DNA from: an uncultured Ruminococcus sp.
GTDB lineage: Bacteria > Bacillota > Clostridia > Oscillospirales > Ruminococcaceae
Direction: 5' to 3'
Assembly: GCA_910584195.1 (NCBI GenBank)
Contig: CAJTYV010000050.1
Coordinates: forward strand, 1-13,480
Length of the DNA: 13,480 nucleotides
Shown one piece after another: positions 1-5,748 of the stretch (position 1 is its first letter; the number at the start of each line of letters is the position of its first letter). Under the pieces are notes generated by a model that was not told the origin of the DNA, did no database searches, and saw only the letters and a list, made by a program, of their open reading frames with translations. A program made the position numbers and the translations under genes.

Positions 1-2
1 TT

Positions 3-431
3 CACAGCAAGGATTTGATTATTGAAACGGTTCAGATGCTGATTGAAAGTCTTTCTGATACCTCTGCACTCGATGCAAAAATTGAAAAAGCCATTCAGGA
101 AATGAGTAATACTTCCGCACTGAATCAGATGCACATTCAAAACAATATCGTGACTGCAAGAAACACGGAAGAGTTCGACAAACGTCACGATGAATTAGTT
201 CGGCAGTACGAAAGTCAGAAGGCAGTTTATGAAAAACTGATGCAGAAAAAAATTTACCGTCAGAATAAAGTCAAACAACTTCAACAGCTCGTTCTTCAGC
301 TTGAAAAAGCCGATTCCCCCATTGATGCTTTTGATGAGAATCTTTGGCGAACGATGATTGAAAGGATTACTGTTTTTCACGATAACAGAATGATTTTTCA
401 GTTCCTTGACGGAACTGAAATTGAAGCATAA
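3..431 (+). CDS. Large serine recombinase, C-terminal fragment (5' end outside window)
   Basis: The frame is open from the window edge to a TAA at 429-431, so this is the tail of a gene that begins upstream and not a complete small protein. The visible 143 residues are charged and helical, with a long coiled-coil-like middle rich in K, E, Q and R. They end in a short strand-forming tail around FDENLWRTMIERITVF and MIFQFLDGTEIEA. A coiled coil followed by a hydrophobic beta tail is the usual end of large serine recombinases in Clostridia, and the two complete recombinases on the opposite strand finish the same way (for example FELDRFNDVIIRKVIECIKV). The catalytic serine, recombinase and zinc-ribbon domains are not in the window. 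A TTG at 15 could be read as a start but has no ribosome site. It probably belongs to a second mobile element, since it faces the opposite way from the recombinase trio at 7265-11403. Confidence 0.82.
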   Translation, partial: HSKDLIIETVQMLIESLSDTSALDAKIEKAIQEMSNTSALNQMHIQNNIVTARNTEEFDKRHDELVRQYESQKAVYEKLMQKKIYRQNKVKQLQQLVLQLEKADSPIDAFDENLWRTMIERITVFHDNRMIFQFLDGTEIEA

Positions 432-448
432 GCACATAAAGCATTGCC

Positions 449-490
449 GCCGTAGTGGTCAGCTTGATCACTATGGCAGTTAATTTTTTT
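449..490 (+). terminator. Rho-independent terminator after the recombinase fragment
   Basis: Arms at 449-461 and 465-477 form a 13-bp stem with a GCT loop. The only two differences between the arms become G-U wobbles in RNA. A run of seven T residues follows at 484-490. It lies 17 nt after the TAA of the plus-strand recombinase, so it most likely ends that transcript. Confidence 0.8.
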
Positions 491-611
491 AATTTGGCAA
501 CATAAAACGCAAGGTTGCATTGACCCTAAAATGGGTGCAAAAGAAAACGCTGACCCCTGAAAAGCAGGATTTAAACCTATTTTCGAGGTAAATATCCCTC
601 CCCTATTCAGA

Positions 612-643
612 CAACAGAAAACGGCACTTTTCAGAAAGTGCCG
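612..643 (-). terminator. Terminator-like hairpin read on the minus strand
   Basis: A perfect 9-bp inverted repeat (622-630 and 635-643) has a TCAG loop. Read on the minus strand, the stem is followed by TTTTCTGTTG, a moderate U-rich tail. On the plus strand no T-run follows directly. No minus-strand gene was found that would use it (see the gap entry for 755-1260). Confidence 0.5.
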
Positions 644-665
644 ATACTACGTTGTTTTCAAGACA

Positions 666-704
666 TAAAAATGCACCCCTATTTTGTATCAAAATAAGGG
701 TGCA
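666..704 (-). terminator. Strong minus-strand terminator hairpin
   Basis: Arms at 672-686 and 690-704 form a 15-bp stem with one mismatch and a 3-nt loop. Read on the minus strand the stem is followed at once by TTTTTA, the shape of an intrinsic terminator. The arms contain GGGTGCA, which recurs at 533-539 beside a partial inverted repeat. There is no obvious upstream minus-strand gene. Confidence 0.6.
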
Positions 705-722
705 GGTATGTCATGATGTAAC

Positions 723-754
723 AAAATAGATGACATTAATTTTTCATCTATTTT
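723..754. repeat. Perfect 11-bp inverted repeat
   Basis: AAAATAGATGA at 723-733 is repeated in inverted form at 744-754 around a 10-nt T-rich loop. It is AT-rich and could be a weak terminator, a protein-binding palindrome, or part of the border of the AT-rich cassette that follows. It is the last of four hairpins in about 300 bases. Confidence 0.6.
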
Positions 755-1260
755 ACGCCGTTTCCAAACGTCAGCTTATATTTCGTTTTTAAAATTAACT
801 ATTCGTTTTTCGCCCCTAAGTCTGGATGTATTAAAAATACATTTTATAAACTATCTTTATAAAAGATATCTTAAAAAAATATTCTTAATGTTATACCATA
901 TTCTTATAGTGTTGATAATAGTTTGAAAAGAATTTTTTTTATAAAATTTTTCAGAAATTTTCTCACCTTTGAAGTTGATTCTTCTCTCTTATATGATTTT
1001 TGATGCAATCAGCATATAATCCTCACTCTAATTGGAGAGACTACTCAACTTGAGCACTATATTCATTTTGGAATAAAAAGTTCAAATTGTGTACTTCTTC
1101 TGAATCTTTTTTATGAAATTGTGGTTTATTTATATTATAAGTTGTCAGTAAATAAAAAGAAACACTCAAAAGCCAACATATAGGAAATTTGTGTACATAA
1201 TAATAAAATCTGGACTTAAGCGTCCAAATCGAATTGCTATTATCATATCTATTAATATAT
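755..1260. other. AT-rich gap without a convincing gene
   Basis: About 500 bases of very AT-rich DNA with stops in all frames and no ribosome site followed by a sustained reading frame. A small 5-bp stem (TGGAC/GTCCA, 1211-1226) is visible. It separates the hairpin cluster from the promoter of the two-gene cassette. It may be the left flank of the acquired cassette, or hold a small RNA that I cannot recognise. Confidence 0.5.
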
Positions 1261-1270
1261 TTGGTTTTTA

Positions 1271-1299
1271 TTGACTTTTCTGTATTATCATGATATAAT
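1271..1299 (+). promoter_or_regulatory. Near-consensus extended -10 promoter of the two-gene cassette
   Basis: TTGACT (1271-1276), a 17-bp spacer, then TATAAT (1294-1299) preceded by TG at 1291-1292, giving an extended -10. Transcription should start near 1306, leaving a leader of about 80 nt before the first gene. This is an almost ideal housekeeping-sigma promoter, so any silencing would have to come from a repressor or from a post-translational switch. Confidence 0.82.
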
Positions 1300-1311
1300 A
1301 TGTAATAAGAT

Positions 1312-1339
1312 ATAGCTTTCTAATATATCAAATAGCTTT
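1312..1339. repeat. Direct repeat ATAGCTTT in the leader, possible operator
   Basis: ATAGCTTT occurs at 1312-1319 and again at 1332-1339, 20 bp start to start, or about two helical turns, just after the predicted transcription start. The spacing would suit a repressor binding one face of the helix, but eight-base repeats arise easily in AT-rich DNA. Confidence 0.3.
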
Positions 1340-1386
1340 ATTATGGTTTTTATAATTGGGTTTATTAAAAGAAAATGGAGGATTTT

Positions 1387-2016
1387 ATGGAAATTTCAAT
1401 GCTTGAAAAGGTTAAAATGGAACTGAGTGAGGCTCGAATAAAATATGATGAAACTATTTTGCAAGATGAAAATTGGTTAACGTCAATTAACAATTGTATT
1501 GACTTCTTTAATAAAAGCGAAAACAATAAAGATGAAATTGACAATTCCAATGATGATACATTTGCATATAGTTGGGGAGATAAAAGTGGACGAGTATCTT
1601 TTTCAACAGATGTAAATAAAAAGGATGTGATTAATTGGATAATGTCTCTTGCGTTCGCAATGGTTGGTCACCCGTGGATTGGAGTAATTAAAGTTACGTT
1701 ATCGACTTTAATTAAAAAAATATGTTTATTAAGTCATGAAGAACGCTGTGTTTTTACTATCATTGTATATCTAACAAATAATGATAGAAAAAAAGAAATA
1801 AATAAAAGAGATGTCGCTGATTTTTATCAATGGAACGATAGTTTTAATGGCTGTCCTTTTTTTGAATGCTTCGACTGTGACAATAGAAATCGAGAAGACA
1901 AAGAATTATGTGGATATCGAGAGGATACATTTGACCTTGAAAGCATTCTTGTAAATCTATCTGAGTATAAGGTGATAAGATATGATAAAAAGACAAAAGC
2001 AATCTATATATTGTGA
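1387..2016 (+). CDS. Uncharacterised 209-aa protein: hydrophobic helix plus winged-helix-like C-terminus, first gene of cassette
   Basis: I do not recognise this protein. The ATG at 1387 is chosen because GGAGG (1377-1381) sits 5 nt before it; the ATG at 1375 would lie inside the ribosome site. Residues 1-45 look like a charged helix or coiled coil, and 46-75 are acidic and probably flexible. Residues 82-111 (from DVINWIMSLAFAMVGHPW to LIKKI) are strongly hydrophobic with an internal HPW and could be a membrane segment or a buried helical hairpin. From about 116 the pattern of helices ending in YKVIRYDKKTKAIYIL resembles a winged-helix fold. Four cysteines at 156, 161, 164 and 175 could bind a metal. 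The gene shares the promoter at 1271-1299 with the next gene and ends 14 nt before it, so the two products likely act together, perhaps as sensor or adaptor and peptidase effector. A 60-base sample of the next gene is about 30% GC, lower than most of the minus-strand genes, suggesting transfer. Confidence 0.8.
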   Translation: MEISMLEKVKMELSEARIKYDETILQDENWLTSINNCIDFFNKSENNKDEIDNSNDDTFAYSWGDKSGRVSFSTDVNKKDVINWIMSLAFAMVGHPWIGVIKVTLSTLIKKICLLSHEERCVFTIIVYLTNNDRKKEINKRDVADFYQWNDSFNGCPFFECFDCDNRNREDKELCGYREDTFDLESILVNLSEYKVIRYDKKTKAIYIL

Positions 2017-2030
2017 GGATAGATAATTCG

Positions 2031-3815
2031 ATGAATAATAGAAAAAGAGCCATTTTAAAAAGACATAGTTTGATGTTAGCATCTATAAAAGATGTTGCAG
2101 ATAAATTACTAATTGTACATCAGGTTTTTGAATTTACTCAAACATATATTTATGACGAGTTAAGTAAATTAAAAAGAACAAGCAACCAAGAAATAGATTT
2201 GGACGAGGAAGATGATTTTGAACTTGAACTATTGATTCAGGCTGCTCCTAACTTACTAAATTTAATAAAATCGAAGTGGACAGATGTCAGAATTTTTTTA
2301 GATTTAATTGACAATTTGCGTGAAGATATACAGGAAATCACAATTGCCGTGGAAGATAATTACATTGATAGAGATTATCGAGATTCTTATTACATGCATT
2401 ATTCAGAGGAACATTCTGAAACATGTAGATTCTGTAGTCGCCTTTTGTTTTTTAATGGGAATTATTATAACGAACTCGATAAAGTAAGAATATCCCAAAG
2501 AACTTTTAAAAAACTTGAACGAGCTTTTATCGGAAGTATGGTTATTAGACCTATAGTCGGATGTGCAATTGGACGAACTTTAATTTCTCCATTTTTTCTT
2601 TCATCTCTTAATAACTCTTACATTAGATGGACGGAATATACGATATATTATCGAGGCTACAGATTTATAATCAAAGCATTTCCTTTTCGAATGCAAGACA
2701 TGGTTACAACAACATGTGCTGAAATAACATTAATGAATATATTCGACTATTATAGCAAACAATATGTTGATTATAAATATCTCTTACCATCTGATATTTA
2801 TCAAATTTGCAAACGTCAACACAATGATAGAGTGATTCCAACTGAAGGCATCTCATACGATGTTATTTCACGTATTTTTTATGAATCTGGATTCGCACCA
2901 AAGCTTTATATTATAAGCAACAAGAAAAAGAAAAATGTTTTTAACAATGTTCGACCAATTGAAATGTTGGATTACTATGTTGAATCTGGTATGCCTGTTG
3001 CTGTTGGATTGGATTATGGTACGATAGGACATTCAATAGTTTGTATAGGTCATGGAGCTTGTACTTATAATTTATCTGAAGTTACTCCAGAAAATACACG
3101 ACCAATGAAAGATGATGGAATTTTTTATATTAATTCGGCTAACTTACATAAAGAATATATTTTTCAGGATGATTCTGAGATGCCATATATTACTCGAAAA
3201 AAGAGTGAAGAAGATAAAGATGCACTTATAATTGGATCTTCATCTCCCAAAAATATAAAAGTGAATTGCATAGTTGCTCCTTTGTATCGCAGAATGTATA
3301 TGGATGCTAATGCTGCAAAAAAAGTAGTTTTAAGTATATTACGCCATCCTACATATACACCATATCCTATTAAAATATCTGATGATCGATCAAAACCTGG
3401 TCAAACTGCGGATAATCCAATAGTTTTTCGTCTGTTTCTTGCATCATCAAGGCATTTTAAGGAATCAAGACTTAAATCTATAAATGATAATTGGCTATAT
3501 GATTTACATCAAGAAATTCCACTTCCAAACTTTATTTGGGTTTGCGAATTATATTCAAAACAAGGTTATATAGATAAAAAGCCTTTTGGAGAAATTGTTC
3601 TTGATGCCACTTCACCTGCTCAAGAAAATTCATTTGATTCATGTTTATTAATATGTTATCCCGAGCGAGTGATTGCCAAAAGTTTTGACGGACAAAGTCT
3701 TCTCATGGAGAATTCAGAAGCAATGGACTGGGCAGAGACTCCTGCAACTGCAAACTGCTCTTCCTTGTTTTCATCATATAAAGAAAACCTCCACCTCATT
3801 AAGTTATATCCGTAG
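2031..3815 (+). CDS. Putative papain/C39-like cysteine peptidase, 594 aa, second gene of cassette
   Basis: The ATG at 2031 is preceded by GAGG (2015-2018), a long 12-nt spacing; a GTG at 2013 overlaps the previous stop and is less likely. Residues 1-125 are helical. A Cys/His-rich patch with CRFC follows near 132-135. Residues 171-183 carry a VIRP...IGRT motif just before the peptidase core. The core shows MQDMVTTTCAEITL with Gln222 placed as an oxyanion residue and Cys229 as nucleophile, then TIGHSIVCIGHG with His334 as the likely catalytic base. A further strand follows, with DDS near 380-382 that may supply the third residue. This order (Q, C, H, D/N) is that of papain-fold C39-like peptidases. 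Residues 463-530 form a second domain with FLASSRHFKES, FIWVCEL and GEIVLDATSP. No signal peptide is seen, so it probably acts in the cytoplasm. The substrate is unknown. Peptidase activity is inferred from motifs; an inactive or transferase-like papain fold is possible. Confidence 0.8.
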   Translation: MNNRKRAILKRHSLMLASIKDVADKLLIVHQVFEFTQTYIYDELSKLKRTSNQEIDLDEEDDFELELLIQAAPNLLNLIKSKWTDVRIFLDLIDNLREDIQEITIAVEDNYIDRDYRDSYYMHYSEEHSETCRFCSRLLFFNGNYYNELDKVRISQRTFKKLERAFIGSMVIRPIVGCAIGRTLISPFFLSSLNNSYIRWTEYTIYYRGYRFIIKAFPFRMQDMVTTTCAEITLMNIFDYYSKQYVDYKYLLPSDIYQICKRQHNDRVIPTEGISYDVISRIFYESGFAPKLYIISNKKKKNVFNNVRPIEMLDYYVESGMPVAVGLDYGTIGHSIVCIGHGACTYNLSEVTPENTRPMKDDGIFYINSANLHKEYIFQDDSEMPYITRKKSEEDKDALIIGSSSPKNIKVNCIVAPLYRRMYMDANAAKKVVLSILRHPTYTPYPIKISDDRSKPGQTADNPIVFRLFLASSRHFKESRLKSINDNWLYDLHQEIPLPNFIWVCELYSKQGYIDKKPFGEIVLDATSPAQENSFDSCLLICYPERVIAKSFDGQSLLMENSEAMDWAETPATANCSSLFSSYKENLHLIKLYP

Positions 3816-3847
3816 AAACATATTAATCCGTTGTGAATTAATCGAAT

Positions 3848-3883
3848 CCCCTCTTATGAATGAAAAATCAATCATAAGAGGGG
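3848..3883. terminator. Long hairpin between convergent genes, probable bidirectional terminator
   Basis: Perfect 12-bp arms, CCCCTCTTATGA (3848-3859) and its inverse (3872-3883), with inner bases that extend the stem with one mismatch. It lies 32 nt after the peptidase stop and 46 nt from the stop of the convergent 67-aa gene. Neither side has a good T-run, so termination in both directions is likely but not certain. It also marks the right edge of the AT-rich cassette. Confidence 0.6.
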
Positions 3884-3929
3884 GTAAATAAAGTCATTAT
3901 ATCATTCCGGTAATTTTAATAGGACTGAT

Positions 3930-4133
3930 TTATACACCTGCATACAATTCAGTAGCCAAGCGCTTTGATTCAGCACTTATTTGTTTTTGTATCATAGCTT
4001 CTTTTCGTAGTTCAGCATTTATTTCAGCTATAGCTACATGATCTGCTTTTATACATTTACCCTTTGATTTAACACAATAAGGTTCTTTGATTTGTGCTCC
4101 TATATTTCTTCTTAATTTCTTTGTAGTAATCAT
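3930..4133 (-). CDS. Small basic protein, 67 aa, unknown function
   Basis: I do not recognise this family. The reading frame stays open further upstream, but the ATG at 4131-4133 is chosen because a full GGAGG lies 7 nt before it and a consensus promoter (4162-4190) lies just upstream; the longer form would start before that promoter. The protein is lysine-rich at the N-terminus (MITTKKLRRN), has EPYCVKSKGKC with two cysteines at 20 and 27, and then a helical half rich in Ala, Glu and Lys. It has no membrane segment. It is transcribed toward the peptidase cassette and separated from it by a hairpin. The strong dedicated promoter on such a short gene suggests a regulator, antitoxin-like protein or inhibitor, but nothing in the sequence proves that. 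Confidence 0.62.
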   Translation of the reverse strand: MITTKKLRRNIGAQIKEPYCVKSKGKCIKADHVAIAEINAELRKEAMIQKQISAESKRLATELYAGV

Positions 4134-4161
4134 TATTGCTCCTCCATACAAGACTTTAATT

Positions 4162-4190
4162 ATTATAGCAGAAACTATTTGTTTTGTCAA
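4162..4190 (-). promoter_or_regulatory. Consensus promoter of the 67-aa gene
   Basis: On the minus strand TTGACA (4185-4190) and TATAAT (4162-4167) are separated by exactly 17 bp, a perfect match to the housekeeping consensus. Transcription would start near 4155, leaving a leader of about 20 nt that contains the GGAGG ribosome site. Confidence 0.85.
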
Positions 4191-4452
4191 TAAGATAGAA
4201 CTAAAAAAAAGAAGAGTTGTCATATCGGTCAAAAACGCACTGATTTTAAATTGAATTTTGTCTAAAATATCACTCGAAGCACACGTAATAAATACCCGTG
4301 CATTTGTATTATCTCCGTTTTTCAATGTTTATGCATAATAGATTTTCGGATTACATACTTCGTCTATCAAGATTTTGTATATTAAAATAACTTTCTGTGA
4401 AGTGTTATGTTATTTAATCTTTTTTCGATTATAGATGCAATCAGCACACCAT
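4191..4452. other. AT-rich spacer without a recognised gene
   Basis: Between the 67-aa gene's promoter and the frameshifted gene no ribosome site with a credible frame was found. A weak AT-rich inverted repeat near 4383-4416 (TAAAATAAC with its inverse) could serve as a poor terminator for the minus-strand operon ending at 4453. Confidence 0.4.
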
Positions 4453-4774
4453 CTAACTTTGCATGGCGAGATACTCGTAAAGATCAGCTGGAAAAGTGAT
4501 AAGGTAGGTGTCAAAGGTATTGACGTTGGGAATGCCGGAGAAAAACTCATTGTTAGAATTTCTTTTATAGAGGTAATCTTTGATTGTACCATAGCTTCTA
4601 TTGTTATCGCTGTAAGCATGGTGATAAGATCTTTCTGATAATTGCCACCACTCAAGCAGTTCAGTCTTTTGGCTGTCGGGAAGACAAGTATTTCTTCAGT
4701 TGCAGTTTTTTTGTTTTATCGATTGCTTTCATAATAGCTGTTATAATGTCAATAATGGTGGCCTTTGTAATCAT
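4453..4774 (-). pseudogene. Small accessory gene split by a frameshift
   Basis: An ATG at 4772-4774 with an upstream GGGGGA opens a frame for 37 residues (MITKATIIDIITAIMKAI... ending RQPKD) and stops at 4661-4663. The neighbouring minus frame then runs on as TELLEWWQLSERSYHHAYSD, through IKDYLYKRNSN and FDTYLITFPADLYEYLAMQS, to a TAG at 4453-4455, with aromatic-rich, protein-like composition but no start or ribosome site of its own. Removing one base in the CCAAAAGAC run near 4664-4672 joins the two as RQPK-TELLEWW, giving one protein of about 106 aa. I infer a single-base frameshift. A sequencing error or two separate peptides cannot be excluded. It would be the last gene of the operon that starts with the amidoligase. 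No known domain is recognised. Confidence 0.5.
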
Positions 4775-4813
4775 TATAATTGTTCCCCCGATTCATATTC
4801 CTTGAGTAAATTT

Positions 4814-5047
4814 CTATATTCCTTTTTTCTCAGTGTCAATATAATCTTTAGCAAGCTGCTCCGCTTCATCAATACTGTTGCTGAGAAGTTCGTAATCAAC
4901 GGCTGCGTTGAAAACGTCAACCGGAGTATCTATTTCCATATCAAAAATCTCGATTATAAATCCGTCACATTCGATTGTCTGTCCGTTTCTGTCCTGACGA
5001 GGAATCTTTGCAGAAGTTATCCGTATTTCAAAACCCTTGTAAGTCAT
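4814..5047 (-). CDS. Small acidic protein, 77 aa, unknown function
   Basis: The start ATG (5045-5047) is preceded by GAGGTGA (5052-5058), which overlaps the stop codon of the 43-aa gene before it, so translation is probably coupled. The protein opens MTYKGFEIRITSA, followed by FIIEIFDMEIDTPVDVFNAA and a helix with EAEQLAKDYIDTEKKGI. This looks like a small beta-sheet followed by one or two helices, without membrane segments. I do not recognise a named family. It belongs to the operon with the amidoligase and cyclotransferase genes. Confidence 0.72.
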   Translation of the reverse strand: MTYKGFEIRITSAKIPRQDRNGQTIECDGFIIEIFDMEIDTPVDVFNAAVDYELLSNSIDEAEQLAKDYIDTEKKGI

Positions 5048-5056
5048 ACCGTCACC

Positions 5057-5188
5057 TCACTCCCTGTTTTTGATTTCCTTGTTCAGCCTGCGGATCTCAT
5101 ATCTGAGAGCCTGCACTGCTACGCCAAGAGCTCCGATTGCAAAGCCGAGAAGAATGCCTGTAAACAAACCTATAAATAAATGCGTCAT
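5057..5188 (-). CDS. Small single-span membrane peptide, 43 aa (DUF3789-like style)
   Basis: ATG at 5186-5188 with AGGGGTGAT about 6 nt upstream; stop at 5057-5059. Residues 4-26 (LFIGLFTGILLGFAIGALGV) form a glycine-rich membrane helix, followed by a charged tail YEIRRLNKEIKNRE. The layout resembles the DUF3789-type peptide at 11470-11586, although the sequences differ. It is 16 nt downstream of the cyclotransferase gene and 9 nt upstream of the 77-aa gene, with linked ribosome sites. It probably sits in the cytoplasmic membrane as an element-encoded accessory peptide. Its function is not known. Confidence 0.7.
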   Translation of the reverse strand: MTHLFIGLFTGILLGFAIGALGVAVQALRYEIRRLNKEIKNRE

Positions 5189-5204
5189 ATATATCACCCC
5201 TATT

Positions 5205-5735
5205 CTATTCAAGCGTCATCTGATACGGATCAGATTCATCCATGTCATCAAATTCCTCGTCAATATCTTCCGGATCATCTGATAATCTAAGTCCAGATTC
5301 CTGAGACTGCTGATAGTCAACAGACCTGACAAGTGCATCATGAAGATATTTCGTATTCAATCCGTTGTCCTCATAGCCTTTTTTGATTGAATTGTAGTAC
5401 ATCGGCGAAGGAGGACTGATTCCTTCTCTGTTCATAAGATAAGCCATGCCCTCACGGATCCTGCCGTTTACGTTCATATTGAATATTTCCTTGCGGTACA
5501 TATTCGGAAAGCCCTCGTAGCGGTCCAACGAGATCTCATCTCTCTGATCTATCTCCCACATAAGCACAGGAACCTGCGCTCCCTTCTTGGGAACGATGGT
5601 TGCCACATTTCTGAATTCCAGCTCATAGTCGGGGAGCATTGCCGTACCCACGATTTTTGAATGGGGACAGCGATATTTCATCTGCTCAAGGTTTATGTTG
5701 CTGCCGTATGCGATATATAATCTTTTGTATTCCAT
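5205..5735 (-). CDS. Gamma-glutamylcyclotransferase-like (AIG2/GGCT-fold) protein, 176 aa
   Basis: The ATG at 5733-5735 is chosen for its AAGGAG (5743-5748) with 7-nt spacing and because the family motif starts directly after it. Family members release 5-oxoproline from gamma-glutamyl amines or peptides. Visible features are the substrate loop YIAYGSN (residues 7-13), the region VPVLMWEI, and LDRYEGFP with Glu74 as the expected catalytic acid. An acidic, probably disordered tail (153-169, SDDPEDIDEEFDDMDESD) is unusual for the family. The start lies 13 nt after the amidoligase stop, so both enzymes are made from one message. An amidoligase beside an AIG2-like protein is a known conserved pairing, in which one enzyme forms and the other removes or rearranges a gamma-glutamyl or isopeptide bond. 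The actual substrate is unknown. Confidence 0.85.
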   Translation of the reverse strand: MEYKRLYIAYGSNINLEQMKYRCPHSKIVGTAMLPDYELEFRNVATIVPKKGAQVPVLMWEIDQRDEISLDRYEGFPNMYRKEIFNMNVNGRIREGMAYLMNREGISPPSPMYYNSIKKGYEDNGLNTKYLHDALVRSVDYQQSQESGLRLSDDPEDIDEEFDDMDESDPYQMTLE

Positions 5736-5748
5736 TCGATCACTCCTT

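Noticed and set aside
449..754. CRISPR array or regularly spaced repeats
   Set aside because: The repeats are inverted, differ from each other and are not evenly spaced.
1387..2016. Possible bacterial gasdermin next to a protease gene
   Set aside because: The gene order and hydrophobic segment recall gasdermin operons, but the protein is shorter than usual, ends in a winged-helix-like segment, and the partner is C39/papain-like rather than caspase-like. No gasdermin motif was seen.
2031..3815. Bacteriocin-processing C39 peptidase of an ABC exporter
   Set aside because: There are no membrane spans and no ATP-binding cassette, and the peptidase core is in the middle of the protein instead of at the N-terminus.
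3673..3891. 72-aa plus-strand reading frame
   Set aside because: It overlaps the end of the peptidase gene out of frame, has no ribosome site, and runs through the closing hairpin.
3930..4325. Longer 131-aa form of the 67-aa gene
   Set aside because: The extra N-terminal part would start upstream of a perfect promoter and has no ribosome site. The internal ATG at 4133 has GGAGG at ideal spacing.
4435..5282. Several plus-strand reading frames between 4435 and 5282
   Set aside because: They are antisense to minus-strand genes with good ribosome sites, lack their own, and have hydrophobic, low-quality composition.
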